This document shows positions 7,884 to 16,851 of a stretch of 36,985 nt of DNA, one piece after another; within the stretch, counting starts at the first letter, position 1, and the number at the start of each line of letters is the position of its first letter. The stretch comes from RBG-13-43-22 sp040755035 (GTDB lineage Bacteria; Desulfobacterota; RBG-13-43-22), in the NCBI GenBank assembly GCA_040755035.1, contig JBFMBU010000098.1, positions 1 through 36,985 of the forward strand. The letters are read 5' to 3'. Under the pieces are notes generated by a model. That model saw nothing but the letters and a program-made list of their open reading frames with translations, ran no database searches and was not told the DNA's origin. The translations under genes were made by a program, and so were the position numbers.

Positions 7884-10151
7884 TTACTGCCGGCCCATGG
7901 CCACCTTGAATTCCCCCTCCGGATCCTGATGGGATTCTCCATCCAGATCTATCAACACTTTTTTCAAGGTGCCGGTAAAAACAAAGGGGCACTGGTAGGT
8001 CTCGCTGACCGGTGTCAATGAATCCCGGCCGATCTCCATGCCTTCGGAAAGGGAATGCCGTACCGGAGCGGTTCGTTCTATAGCCCCTTCCCCGACTTTT
8101 TCCCCGTTGATCAACAGGGTCCCCTGTCCCTGATGCTCGCCGGTTTTTTTAAATTCGAAGCGTAAGGTGGCCGGACCTTTGGGTATCTCTTTCGAAGAGG
8201 TGATCAGCGAGTGGGAGATTCCCAGATAGTTGTAATCAAAAACCAGGCGATTATTCTGGACATAAAGACAGAAACCCCCGAATCTTCCCCCGTGGGCCAG
8301 GAGAGCCCCTTCCGCCCCGGTTTCAGGTATATCCGTCAGGGCGGTGATGGCATAAGAGCGGTTCCGGGTTTGGGGGGCGATTCCCCCGGGGATCATGGAA
8401 GTGCCCGGGAAAAAGGTAAAAGAATTTCTGCCCTGATCCAGTCGGGGTTTTTGTTCATAAAAGCGTGATCCGGTCCGGTCATCGAGGGGCAGGACCTGGT
8501 ATTTTCCGGCCTCGGCCCACCAGAGGTCGATCAATTCCCGCAGCTTTTGCGGCTGTGCTTCGGCCAGGTTGTTCATTTCGGAAAAGTCCTGATCCAGGTT
8601 GTATAATTCCCAGTGGTCGTCGTCAAAATTCCCGGCCGCCCGCGGGGAATGATAGGTCACGGCCTTCCAGCCCCTGGACCAGATTCCCCGGTGGCCGAAC
8701 ATTTCATAGTATTGGACCCCCTTGCGGGTCGGGGCCTGGGGATCTTTGAAACTGTAGGCCAGGCTCACCCCTTCTATGGGTTTCTGATCGATGCCATTGA
8801 TCGAGGCCGGTGCTTCAATATCCAGGACCTCCAGGACTGTGGGTACAATATCGGTGACGTGATGATACTGGGGACGGATGGCTCCCCGGTCCTGGATCCC
8901 TTTCGGCCAGTGGATGATCAGCGTGTCTCGGATGCCGCCGCCGTGGGTATTCTGTTTATAGCGCTTCAGGGGGGTGTTTCCGGCCATGGCCCATCCCCGG
9001 GGATAATGATTGAAAGTAAGGGGACTGCCCAGCTTGTCGATGCCGGTCAGACATTCTTCCAGGTTCTCCGGCAGGGCATTGAAAAAGCGGTTTTCATTGA
9101 GGGACCCGTGCCAGTATCCTTCCTGACTGGCCCCGTTATCGGAAATGAGGACAATGAGTGTGTTTTCCATAAGGCCGCCTTCATCCAGGAAATCCAGGAA
9201 GCGCCCGATATGATGATCGGTATGATCCATAAAACCGGCGAAGACCTCCTGCATGCGGGTATAAAGGCGACGCTGATCAGGGGAAAGCTCCTCCCAGGCC
9301 TGGATTCCCGGGTTCCTGGGGGCCAGAGGGGTTTCCGGGGGAACGAGGCCCATTTCCTTCTGCCGGGAGAGGACCAATTCCCGCTCCCAATCCCACCCCC
9401 GGTCGAATCTGCCCTGGTATTTGTCGATGAATTCCTTCGGGGCGTGATGAGGGGCGTGGCCGGCGCCGAAGGCCATCCAGAGGAAAAAGGGCTTTTCCGG
9501 CTGGATTTGTTTCAGGTCCTGGACAAATTCCATGGATTTGTCGATGATGTCTTCGGTCAGGTGATATTCCGTCCGCTCCGGTTGGGGGATGCGGTGGTTG
9601 TCATAGACCAGGGTCGGGTTCCATTGATTGGTGTCTCCTCCCAGAAAACCGTAAAAACGGTCAAAGCCCATGCCCAAAGGCCAGCGGTCGTAAGGCCCGG
9701 CGGCGCTGGTTTCCTGTTCGGGGGTGTTGTGCCATTTGCCTACGGCAAAGGTGCCGTAACCGTTTTCCCTGAGGATCTGGGCAATGGTACCGGCGCTTTT
9801 AGGGATCCGGCCGTTGTATCCCGGATAGCCGCTGGCCAGTTCGGTGATGATTCCCGTTCCCACCGAATGATGGTTGCGTCCGGTAAGCAGACAGGCCCGG
9901 GTGGGGGAGCAGAGGGCTGTGGTATGAAAGTTGTTATAGCGGAGACCGCCGCCGGCCAGGCGGTCCATGTTGGGGGTTTCGATGCTCGAACCATAACAGC
10001 CCAGTTGGGCGAATCCGACGTCGTCCAGAATCATAAAGACCACGTTAGGTTTTTCCGAAGAGATCTCCCGGGTTTTCGGCCACCAGGGGGTGGATTCTTT
10101 ATAAGTCCGGCCGATCACCCCGCCCCAATAATTTTCATTTACTTTGGTCAT
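7884..10151 (-). CDS. Arylsulfatase (formylglycine-dependent sulfatase)
   Basis: A 755-residue sulfatase. PNVVFMILDDVGFAQLGCYG (residues 35-54) holds the metal-binding DD pair (D43, D44), and CSPTR (C81-R85) is the canonical C-x-P-x-R motif whose Cys is converted to formylglycine, the catalytic nucleophile. TGRNHH follows. Further sulfatase marks are YGTFAVGKWHN and VLISDNGASQEG. Residues of about 600-740 form a separate C-terminal region with a LamG/concanavalin-like look (LRFEFKKTGEHQGQGTLLINGEKVG), possibly for substrate binding. It hydrolyses sulfate esters. No signal peptide is visible, so it is probably cytoplasmic. The start has AGGAG upstream. It follows the alcohol dehydrogenase gene by 179 nt, with an inverted repeat between them. 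Confidence 0.92.
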   Translation of the reverse strand: MTKVNENYWGGVIGRTYKESTPWWPKTREISSEKPNVVFMILDDVGFAQLGCYGSSIETPNMDRLAGGGLRYNNFHTTALCSPTRACLLTGRNHHSVGTGIITELASGYPGYNGRIPKSAGTIAQILRENGYGTFAVGKWHNTPEQETSAAGPYDRWPLGMGFDRFYGFLGGDTNQWNPTLVYDNHRIPQPERTEYHLTEDIIDKSMEFVQDLKQIQPEKPFFLWMAFGAGHAPHHAPKEFIDKYQGRFDRGWDWERELVLSRQKEMGLVPPETPLAPRNPGIQAWEELSPDQRRLYTRMQEVFAGFMDHTDHHIGRFLDFLDEGGLMENTLIVLISDNGASQEGYWHGSLNENRFFNALPENLEECLTGIDKLGSPLTFNHYPRGWAMAGNTPLKRYKQNTHGGGIRDTLIIHWPKGIQDRGAIRPQYHHVTDIVPTVLEVLDIEAPASINGIDQKPIEGVSLAYSFKDPQAPTRKGVQYYEMFGHRGIWSRGWKAVTYHSPRAAGNFDDDHWELYNLDQDFSEMNNLAEAQPQKLRELIDLWWAEAGKYQVLPLDDRTGSRFYEQKPRLDQGRNSFTFFPGTSMIPGGIAPQTRNRSYAITALTDIPETGAEGALLAHGGRFGGFCLYVQNNRLVFDYNYLGISHSLITSSKEIPKGPATLRFEFKKTGEHQGQGTLLINGEKVGEGAIERTAPVRHSLSEGMEIGRDSLTPVSETYQCPFVFTGTLKKVLIDLDGESHQDPEGEFKVAMGRQ

Positions 10152-10200
10152 GCTTTTCTCCTGTATAAAAAAAATTCCTTCCCCTCCATCGGGGTCAAGG

Positions 10201-10252
10201 ATTCGGCTATTGGCTCCCCCTTGGTCTCTATTTCAAACCCGAATAGCCGAAT
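10201..10252. repeat. 11-bp inverted repeat between alcohol dehydrogenase and sulfatase genes
   Basis: ATTCGGCTATT (10201-10211) and AATAGCCGAAT (10242-10252) are perfect complements separated by 30 nt, in the gap between two minus-strand genes. No T-run follows, so it is not an obvious terminator. It may be an operator or an mRNA structure separating expression of the two genes. Confidence 0.4.
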
Positions 10253-10330
10253 ACTTAAGGGGCACCCTATTGGGTGATGGAATGCCGAGCTACAAAAAGG
10301 TCTCCTTCTCCTGAATTCCATATCAGGGAA

Positions 10331-11344
10331 TCAGGGAATGATCATGACCTTGATGGCCCCGGGATCCTGGAGCTGGGTGCGGAAGGCTTCGTCCGCCTGA
10401 TCCAGAGAGAAACGGTGGGTGATCAGGGGCTTGACTTTCGCCTTGCCGCTGCGGATCAATTCGATGGATCCGGGAAAATGTCCTCCCAGACAACCGATCA
10501 GGGAAAGGTTCTTGGCGATCACCGACTGGGGATCCCAGGTCAGAGGTTCTTCGTAGACGCCGACCAGCAGAATTTTGCCCCCGCCCCGGGCCATGGCCAG
10601 GGATTGATTGAAGGTCTCCTGTGTCCCAGCGCATTCCACCACGGTATTGACTCCCATGTTACCTGTGGCCTCCAATATCGTCTTAATCGGATCGGTGCCC
10701 CCGGCGGCATCGATGACCGTATCGGCGCCACAGGATTTGGCCGCTTCCAAGCGGGAAGGTCTCCGGCCGCTGGCCAGGATTAGGGAAGCGCCCAGGGCTT
10801 TTAAAACCTGAACGGCGTTCAGGCCGATGATCCCCAGACCGATGACGGCAAAGGATTCCTCTGCTTTAGGCTGAGCGCGGTTGACGGAAAAATAAGAGAC
10901 CGAAAGCGGTTCCACGCTGGCCCCTTCATCGAAATCCATTTCCTCCGGCAGTGGGAAGATGGTCCTTCCCAATACGGCATGGGGGATATGGACATATTCG
11001 GCCATGGCCCCGGGAAATTTATACCCGAGGAGGGCCATGTCCGAACAACGGTATCCCTTGCCTTGAGCGCACCAGAAACATTTCCCGCAGGGTTTGTATC
11101 CCACAGCCGTGACCCTGGTCCCGATTTTAATATCGGCAACCTGAGACCCGGTTTCGAGCACCTCGCCGCTGAATTCATGGCCGAAAATGGTGCCCGCCTC
11201 CTGGCCTTCTTTGTAAACATGGAGATCGGAACCGCAGACCCCGCAGGCTTTGACCTTGATGACCAGACCGTGCGCTTCCAATACGGGATCGGGAACGGTT
11301 TCGGTTCTAATGTCTTTTGGACCGTGTAAAACGGCTGCTTTCAT
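10331..11344 (-). CDS. Zinc-dependent alcohol dehydrogenase, MDR superfamily
   Basis: A 337-residue medium-chain dehydrogenase/reductase. CGVCGSDLHVY (residues 34-44) holds the catalytic zinc cysteine, GHEFSGEVLETG the catalytic histidine and glutamate, and CGKCFWCAQGKGYRC the four cysteines of the structural zinc. The Rossmann NAD(P) motif is GLGIIGLNAVQV. It belongs to the threonine/sorbitol/butanediol dehydrogenase-like branch; the substrate is unknown. The start has AAGGAA upstream. It lies 43 nt after a 3-hydroxyacyl-CoA dehydrogenase gene on the same strand, so the two are probably cotranscribed and take part in the same catabolism. Confidence 0.9.
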   Translation of the reverse strand: MKAAVLHGPKDIRTETVPDPVLEAHGLVIKVKACGVCGSDLHVYKEGQEAGTIFGHEFSGEVLETGSQVADIKIGTRVTAVGYKPCGKCFWCAQGKGYRCSDMALLGYKFPGAMAEYVHIPHAVLGRTIFPLPEEMDFDEGASVEPLSVSYFSVNRAQPKAEESFAVIGLGIIGLNAVQVLKALGASLILASGRRPSRLEAAKSCGADTVIDAAGGTDPIKTILEATGNMGVNTVVECAGTQETFNQSLAMARGGGKILLVGVYEEPLTWDPQSVIAKNLSLIGCLGGHFPGSIELIRSGKAKVKPLITHRFSLDQADEAFRTQLQDPGAIKVMIIP

Positions 11345-11387
11345 GATTATTGTTCCTTTATACTTGAAAGAAAGGGTTCAACTCCTT

Positions 11388-12260
11388 TTATTTCTTTACG
11401 TAATCATACCACCCTTTGCCGGTTTTCTGTCCGTAGTTCCCCTGGACATACTTTTCGGTGACGCTGGGAAAGGGCAGGTCGGCCGGATCCCCGCTTTTCT
11501 TGAAGCGTTCGGTAGCCATGATGTAATTCAGGTCGATACCGGTGAGGTCCATGAGTCGGAAGGGTCCCATGGGGTGGCCGGCCCCGTAAACGCAGGCCTT
11601 GTCGATGTCCTCAGCGCTGGCAATGCCCATTTCCAGCATCCAGAGGGCCTCACGGCTGATAACGCCGAAAATGCGGTTAAGCAGGAACCCGTCCACTTCC
11701 TTTTTGATCAGGACCGGGACCTTTTCCAGTTTGGTGGAGAGGTCCATGGTGATCTGGGCCGTTTCATCAGAAACGTGAGGCCCCTTGACCACTTCAACCA
11801 GTTTCATGACCAGGGCCGGATTGAAAAAGTGCATGTTCACCACTTTTTCCGGCCGCTTGGTGGCATCGGCGATCCGGGAGCTGACGATAGCCGAGCTGTT
11901 GGTGGCCAGGATGGCCTGAGGGGGAGTGAAACGATCAAGATCGGCAAAGACCTTGCGTTTAATGTCCAGGACCTCAATGGCCGCTTCGATGACGTAGTCG
12001 GCGTCTTTCGCCGCCGCCTCCAGGCTGGGGGTAAAGGAAATATTTTTTCGGGCCGCTTCGGCCTGCTCCTTGGTCAGCCGGCCTTTTTCCACCCGACCCT
12101 TCAGATAGGTGTCGGCAAAGGCCTCGGCCTTTTTCAACACTTCCGGCACCACGTCGGTACAGGTGGTTTTATAGCCGTAAATGGCGCAAAGCAGTGAAAT
12201 CTGATGTCCCATGTTGCCGGCTCCGATAACGCAAATGTTTTTAATGTCGCTTAGGTTCAT
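11388..12260 (-). CDS. 3-hydroxyacyl-CoA dehydrogenase (3-hydroxybutyryl-CoA dehydrogenase type)
   Basis: A 290-residue single-function enzyme. The NAD-binding motif GAGNMGHQ lies at residues 13-20. ATNSSAIVSSRIAD and NMHFFNPALVMKLVEVVKG carry the catalytic Ser/His region, and the C-terminal helical domain has FLLNRIFGVISREAL and GPFRLMDLTGIDL. It oxidises (S)-3-hydroxyacyl-CoA to 3-ketoacyl-CoA with NAD+, in beta-oxidation or butyrate-type metabolism. The start has a strong AAAAGGAGG. It is the first gene of a minus-strand group with the alcohol dehydrogenase, and is divergent from a CoA-transferase, so the cluster likely handles a CoA-activated acid. NAD preference and chain length are inferred from the family. 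Confidence 0.92.
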   Translation of the reverse strand: MNLSDIKNICVIGAGNMGHQISLLCAIYGYKTTCTDVVPEVLKKAEAFADTYLKGRVEKGRLTKEQAEAARKNISFTPSLEAAAKDADYVIEAAIEVLDIKRKVFADLDRFTPPQAILATNSSAIVSSRIADATKRPEKVVNMHFFNPALVMKLVEVVKGPHVSDETAQITMDLSTKLEKVPVLIKKEVDGFLLNRIFGVISREALWMLEMGIASAEDIDKACVYGAGHPMGPFRLMDLTGIDLNYIMATERFKKSGDPADLPFPSVTEKYVQGNYGQKTGKGWYDYVKK

Positions 12261-12466
12261 AGTCGTCCTCCTTTTCTTTGCTTGATGGTTAAGTTGCCGG
12301 ATACAAAAACCGGCAGGGAAATTACTGCGGGGATTTTAATACCCTTCTTCTTTTCTCTGCGGATTATTTCTCGTCCGGCATTTCTATTTTCCGCAAGGAA
12401 ACAGTATAAAAAGAGCATAACCGCAGGAGAAAGTCAATCATGAATATTAAAGATGCAGGCTGAGGG

Positions 12467-12495
12467 TTGACAAGTGGTTGCTTCTCCCCTACATT
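12467..12495 (+). promoter_or_regulatory. Putative promoter of the CoA-transferase gene
   Basis: TTGACA (12467-12472, perfect -35) is 17 nt from TACATT (12490-12495, four of six), about 55 nt upstream of the ATG at 12550. It lies in the gap shared with the divergent 3-hydroxyacyl-CoA dehydrogenase gene. Confidence 0.5.
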
Positions 12496-12549
12496 GAACC
12501 CTATCGGTCGGACCAAGGAATCGATAACATTTAAAAAGGAGGGTATCTT

Positions 12550-13830
12550 ATGAACATGGCCCTGGAAGGAATTAAGGTCATTGACTGTTCACAGGTGGCG
12601 GCCGTACCGATGGCCGCCCGGCACCTGGGGGATTTCGGGGCCGATGTTATTCATGTCGAGCATCCGGTGACCGGTGATTTCTGGCGCTTTTTTCAGGAAA
12701 CCCAGGCCGAGGCGGGAGGGGCCTGTCCCTGTGATTTCAATTATAACTGGGAAAACTTCAATCGTAACAAACGGAGCGTGACTATTGATCTTTACAAGGA
12801 AAACGGGCGGGCCATTATTCATAAAATGGTTTCAACGGCTGACGTTTTTCTCAGCAATCTCCGGCCTTATGAACTGGAACGGTTCAAGCTGGACTACCGG
12901 ACCCTGAGCGCTATCAATCCCAGGCTGATCTGGGGTAATATCAACGGGTATGGTTCCAGCGGACCGGATATCAATCATCCGGCCTATGATACTACGGCCT
13001 ACTGGGCCCGGGCCTCTTTGCAATCCCTGCTCTCCATGCCGGGAGTGCCCTGTGTGGCTTACCGTCCGGCCATGGGGGATAACGTGGCCGGTCTGGCCCT
13101 GGCTTATGGGATCGCCCAGGCCTTATATGTACGGGAAAAAACCGGCCTGGGTCAGGCTGTGGACGTTTCCCTGCTCCATACCGGCCTTTATCAGATGTCT
13201 TTTGATGTCTCCGGGGCACTCATCTCCGGCAAGGACGTCACGGATTGGAGGGAAGAACCCCCTCCGGAACTGGTCCAGCAGTCCATGGCGGCCATCTTTC
13301 AGATCATGGCCTTTTATGCCGCCAAAACCAAAAGTCCTTTGACGGGTATGTATTTGACCAAGGACCTTCGTTCTTTGCTCTTTATCGTCCTCCAACCGGA
13401 TCGCTATTGGGAAAAATTCTGCAGGGCCGTAGGCCGTGAAGACCTGGCTCAAAACCCAAAATACAAAACCATTGAAGGCCGGGCCGAAGATGTGGCCGCC
13501 CTCCGTCAAGCCTTTGCTGAGGTATTTGCTACCCGGACCCTGGCAGAATGGATTCCCCTATTGGATGGCATTCCCTACGCCCCCAACCAGACCCTGCTGG
13601 AAGCGGTCAACGATATCCAGGCCCGGGAGAGCGGTTGTTTCGTCACCTATGAACATCCCGAGCGGGGTCTTATCGAGCAACTGGCCAACCCGGTGATGAT
13701 GAGCAATACCCCGGCTACGGTGCGTATGCCGGCCCCGGAATTCGGCCAGCATACGGAAGAGGTGCTTTTAGAGTACGGTTATACCTGGGAGGATATCTCG
13801 GCTTTTCAGGAAGACAGGACCATTGCCTGA
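12550..13830 (+). CDS. Class III CoA-transferase, CaiB/BaiF family
   Basis: A 426-residue family III CoA-transferase. The N-terminus ALEGIKVIDCSQVAAVPMAARHLGDFGADVIHVE is the typical opening with an early nucleotide/CoA-binding region. NRNKRSVTIDL and INGYG-SSGPD are family blocks, and the catalytic aspartate, which forms the aspartyl-CoA thioester, is expected to be D177 in MGDNVAGLALA. The enzyme moves CoA between carboxylic acids. The start has AAAGGAGG; an ATG two codons downstream is an alternative. It is divergent from the 3-hydroxyacyl-CoA dehydrogenase/alcohol dehydrogenase pair, suggesting shared control. The acyl substrate cannot be read from the sequence. Confidence 0.92.
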   Translation: MNMALEGIKVIDCSQVAAVPMAARHLGDFGADVIHVEHPVTGDFWRFFQETQAEAGGACPCDFNYNWENFNRNKRSVTIDLYKENGRAIIHKMVSTADVFLSNLRPYELERFKLDYRTLSAINPRLIWGNINGYGSSGPDINHPAYDTTAYWARASLQSLLSMPGVPCVAYRPAMGDNVAGLALAYGIAQALYVREKTGLGQAVDVSLLHTGLYQMSFDVSGALISGKDVTDWREEPPPELVQQSMAAIFQIMAFYAAKTKSPLTGMYLTKDLRSLLFIVLQPDRYWEKFCRAVGREDLAQNPKYKTIEGRAEDVAALRQAFAEVFATRTLAEWIPLLDGIPYAPNQTLLEAVNDIQARESGCFVTYEHPERGLIEQLANPVMMSNTPATVRMPAPEFGQHTEEVLLEYGYTWEDISAFQEDRTIA

Positions 13831-13931
13831 TAATTATCGCTATGTGATAGCAGATCTTATTGAAATTATTATATATTGACTCTCCGGACCGTCTGTTATA
13901 TAAATTAAAAAAACCTATCATTTTAGTTTTA

Positions 13932-14147
13932 TGAAACAGAAATGGCACCGCAGAGACGCAAAGGGGGCAGAGAAAATATTTTTTCCTTTCCGGGAAAAGA
14001 TTAGAAAGGAAAAAACTTCGCTACCCTCCGGGCAAGTATTTAGCCGTAGGCCGGAGTTCCTTTAAATCCCGCTTTCTTGGCGGGATTTAAAATCAATCTC
14101 TCTGCGACCTCTGCCACTCTGCGGTGAATAATTAGCTTTCTGTTTCA
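13932..14147. repeat. Multi-hairpin palindromic element (MITE/REP-like), 216 bp
   Basis: The element is bounded by TGAAACAGAAA (13932-13942) and its complement TTTCTGTTTCA (14137-14147). Inside is a second pair, CACCGCAGAG (13946-13955) with CTCTGCGGTG (14117-14126). Three hairpins follow within: a 12-bp stem 13979-13990/14004-14015, a 6-bp stem CTCCGG/CCGGAG at 14026-14031/14051-14056, and a perfect 12-bp stem TTTAAATCCCGC/GCGGGATTTAAA at 14061-14072/14080-14091 with a 7-nt loop. The CCGCAGAG-type termini resemble a kind of intergenic repeat I recall from many bacteria. It fills most of the 361-nt gap between the CoA-transferase and aminopeptidase genes; I see no gene in it. Confidence 0.7.
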
Positions 14148-14191
14148 AAACCCTAAAGTGTTACCAAAATGCTGACGGAAAAGGAGAAAAT

Positions 14192-15154
14192 ATGGAGGTA
14201 AAGAAAAATATTCAGAATATGCTGGTGGCCTGTAATGCAGTCAATCCGGGGGAAAAGATATTAATCGTGGCCGACAACCTGCCCCGTCCGGCTCATTTGG
14301 GGCAGACGCTCTTGGATGCCATGTTGGAAATGGGTCTCGATACCACGCTGGCCGTTATTCCCCCCCGGAAAGTCGATGGGGCCGAACCGACGGCGGCGGT
14401 GGCGGCGGCCATGAAAGCCGTCAATGCCATTTTCTCCGTGGCTGAAGGAGCGACCATTGCCCACACGACGGCCAGAAAGGAATCCTCGGCCTTGGGGGTG
14501 CGTTTTCATTTGATCACCGCCCTGGAAGATGACCTAGCCAAACATGAGTTGAAAAAAGAGGATTTAGAACTGGTCAAGGAGCGGACTAAAAAAATCGCCA
14601 AGGTATTGAAAGAGGGCAGGCGGGCCAGGGTGACCGGTCCGGCCGGTACGGATATTTCCTTTCAGATCGGCGGGCGGGCGGTCCTGGCCGTTTATCCCAG
14701 CAATCCCAACAACGGCACCATTCCGTATTATGCCGAGTCGGCCACCACGCCTATCGAGGGGACAGCGGAAGGAACGATAGTCGTCGATTTGGCTTTCCGT
14801 AATTGGAATTATCTGCTTACAGAGCCCCTGAGCATCACGGTCAAGGGCGGTAAGGCCGTGGAAATGAAAGGGGCGCAAAAAGACTACGACCTTCTCTGGA
14901 AAATCGCCACCACCGATGAAAATGCCTCCAATATCGCCGAACTGGGCATCGGGACCTGCCATTTCCTGCCCCGGGAAATGCGCGGTACCTCTCTGGACTT
15001 CGCCCGTTACGGCACGGCCCATTTCGCCCTGGGCCGGAACAACGATATCGGCGGTCAGACCATGAGCCGAATTCATCAGGACGTCCTGATCAACAAGCCG
15101 ACGATTATGATCGATGATCAATGCATCATGAAGGAGGGGGAGTTGTTGATTTAA
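14192..15154 (+). CDS. M29-like aminopeptidase / NicX-like metalloenzyme
   Basis: A 320-residue protein similar to the M29 (aminopeptidase T/II) and NicX (2,5-dihydroxypyridine dioxygenase) superfamily. Visible family blocks are NPGEKILIVADN near the N-terminus, IAHTTARKES, AELGIGTC with a likely metal-ligand Glu, and HFALGRNNDIGG followed by HQDVLINKPTIMIDD with a likely His-x-Asp metal site. M29 enzymes remove N-terminal residues from peptides using two metals; NicX-type relatives open pyridine rings with iron. The length is shorter than classic M29 (about 410), so the exact reaction is open. The start has AAGGAG upstream. A terminator follows the stop. Confidence 0.72.
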   Translation: MEVKKNIQNMLVACNAVNPGEKILIVADNLPRPAHLGQTLLDAMLEMGLDTTLAVIPPRKVDGAEPTAAVAAAMKAVNAIFSVAEGATIAHTTARKESSALGVRFHLITALEDDLAKHELKKEDLELVKERTKKIAKVLKEGRRARVTGPAGTDISFQIGGRAVLAVYPSNPNNGTIPYYAESATTPIEGTAEGTIVVDLAFRNWNYLLTEPLSITVKGGKAVEMKGAQKDYDLLWKIATTDENASNIAELGIGTCHFLPREMRGTSLDFARYGTAHFALGRNNDIGGQTMSRIHQDVLINKPTIMIDDQCIMKEGELLI

Positions 15155-15185
15155 GAACCCGGACTTTTGCCGGTTCTTTTCCTTG
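15153..15185. terminator. Intrinsic terminator between convergent aminopeptidase and pyruvate kinase genes
   Basis: AAGAACCCGG (15153-15162) pairs with CCGGTTCTT (15170-15178) with one bulged base around a 7-nt loop, followed by TTTTCCTT. It starts at the aminopeptidase stop. The minus strand gives the same stem followed by TTAAATC, so it may also serve the pyruvate kinase gene. Confidence 0.65.
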
Positions 15186-15193
15186 CCGTTGTT

Positions 15194-16615
15194 TCAGATT
15201 TCAACAATCTCCAGGCGGTGGTTGATTTCCGGATGCTTGGAAGAAGGGCCTTCGGTCAAAAGGGCCAGGTTTCCGTTTAGTCCTTGGCTGTTCAACCACG
15301 TTTTGATAAAACCTTTCCAGTCCTCCGTATCCTCCGGTTTATAAATTGGGAAAACCCCATAGGAAAACTGTAGCTGACGGCAGGTGGCTGGAAAGCGGCT
15401 GATCCCCACCACCCAGACCGGGAGCCGGAAGCGTGCCAGGCTGCGGGCGCTGGCCCCGCTGTGGGTGGGAACGAAGACAGCGGCAAAACGTCCGTAGCGC
15501 AGGCAGGTCTCGGCACTCCTATTGATCAAATGCACAGGGAGCCAAATTTCTGAAGGATCCGGTTGGCCGAAGATTTCCTCCACCCTTTTCAGGGGGCGCC
15601 GGGTTTCGGCGGCGGCGGCGATTTTCCCCAGCATAGCCGTAGCCTCGACCGGATATTTTCCAATGGAAGACTCCTCTGAAAGCATGACGCAATCCGTTCC
15701 ATCCAGTACGGCATTGGCCACATCCGTGGCCTCGGCCCGGGTGGGACGCCGGCTGTCGGTCATGGTCCGGAGCATCTGGGTGGCGGTGATGATGGGTTTG
15801 CCGATCCTGTTAGCCCGGCGGGTCAGGTCCTTTTGGACCAGGGCGATCTCTTCAATGGGTGTTTCCACCCCCAGGTCCCCCCGGGCGATCATGATGCCGT
15901 CGGCGGCCTCCAAGATGGCCTCGATTTGCCTAAGCGCTCCGGCCCGTTCAATTTTGGCGATGATAAAGGGGTGATATCCCAGCCCATCTGCGGCCCGTCG
16001 CAGGTCCTCAATATCGGAGGCGTCTTCGACAAAGGACTGGCTCACCGCATCCAGACCCTGTTCGGAGGCGAAGCGCAGCCAAAGGGAATCCTGTTGGGTG
16101 AAGGCCTTGATACCCAGGTCGAGGCCCGGCAGGTTAAGACCTTTTCGGGACCGTAATTCTCCGCCGACCAGGACCGTGCAAATAACGTCCTGCTCCCTTA
16201 TCGCCGTTACCTGAAGTTGGATGAATCCGTCATTGAGATAAACGATGTCTCCGATCTTGACCACCTCGGGTAATCGGGGAAAGGCGACCGGAATTTTTCC
16301 TGCTTCTCCCTTACTATCCCCGGTGGTCAGGATCAGGGAATCACCGCTTTCCAGTTCCAGCGGTTCCCGGGCCAGTTGTCCGATTCGCAGTTTGGGACCG
16401 GGCAGATCGGCCATGATGGTCAGGGGCCGACCGCTGAGACCGGAGGCGGCGCGAAGTTCGCCAATGACCCGGGCATGATCGTCATAGCTGCCGTGAGAAA
16501 AATTGAGTCGCGCCACGTCCATCCCGGCTTCGATCATCTGTTTCATGGTTTCCAGCCTATGGGAGGCCGGTCCGATGGTGCAGATAATTTTGGTTTTGTG
16601 GGTGCGAACCTTCAT
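15194..16615 (-). CDS. pyk: Pyruvate kinase
   Basis: A 473-residue enzyme with full-length family similarity. KIICTIGPAS and ARLNFSHG at the N-terminus, ADLPGPKLRIG (substrate and K+ site), the catalytic lysine in FIIAKIERAGAL, IMIARGDLGVE, and ITATQMLRTMTDSRRPTRAEATDVANAVLDGTDCVMLS are all typical. It converts phosphoenolpyruvate and ADP to pyruvate and ATP in the last step of glycolysis. A small variation is LSEESSIGKYP where the enterobacterial enzyme has SGETAKGKYP. The start follows a weak AGGAA site. It ends 9 nt beyond the shared terminator. Confidence 0.96.
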   Translation of the reverse strand: MKVRTHKTKIICTIGPASHRLETMKQMIEAGMDVARLNFSHGSYDDHARVIGELRAASGLSGRPLTIMADLPGPKLRIGQLAREPLELESGDSLILTTGDSKGEAGKIPVAFPRLPEVVKIGDIVYLNDGFIQLQVTAIREQDVICTVLVGGELRSRKGLNLPGLDLGIKAFTQQDSLWLRFASEQGLDAVSQSFVEDASDIEDLRRAADGLGYHPFIIAKIERAGALRQIEAILEAADGIMIARGDLGVETPIEEIALVQKDLTRRANRIGKPIITATQMLRTMTDSRRPTRAEATDVANAVLDGTDCVMLSEESSIGKYPVEATAMLGKIAAAAETRRPLKRVEEIFGQPDPSEIWLPVHLINRSAETCLRYGRFAAVFVPTHSGASARSLARFRLPVWVVGISRFPATCRQLQFSYGVFPIYKPEDTEDWKGFIKTWLNSQGLNGNLALLTEGPSSKHPEINHRLEIVEI

Positions 16616-16746
16616 GGTGATTCCTGCATAGTTTTTTTGGATGGTTGCTCAGCGCCGGATTCCGGGCGATTTTTTTTGCTTTTAATCCGGTCTTCCCGTA
16701 ACCTCAATGGATCAAAGATAAAGAAGTCTAATAATGAACTGATAAT

Positions 16747-16776
16747 AGGATAAAACATACCTTGACCTGAAGTCAA
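16747..16776 (-). promoter_or_regulatory. Putative pyruvate kinase promoter
   Basis: On the minus strand, TTGACT (16771-16776) is 18 nt from TATCCT (16747-16752), about 130 nt upstream of the ATG. TTGAC and GTCAA form a short inverted repeat (16762-16776) over the -35, a possible operator. Confidence 0.4.
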
Positions 16777-16814
16777 ATTAAAAGGTTTGAACGAACCGCG
16801 GGTCAGGAATGACC

Positions 16815-16843
16815 TTTACTTTGTTTGTTCCTTTGTGTATAAT
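16815..16843 (+). promoter_or_regulatory. Strong extended -10 promoter pointing at a large hairpin
   Basis: TTTACT (16815-16820) is 17 nt from a perfect TATAAT (16838-16843), preceded by TG one base upstream (extended -10). Predicted transcription would begin near 16850, exactly at the hairpin at 16852-16890. This suggests a small RNA or a structured leader for the MFS gene at 17117. Confidence 0.5.
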
Positions 16844-16851
16844 GATATGAT

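Noticed and set aside
8613..10277. 554-codon open frame opposite the arylsulfatase gene
   Set aside because: It is the antisense shadow of a well-conserved sulfatase; the translation shows no domain and the start has no ribosome site.
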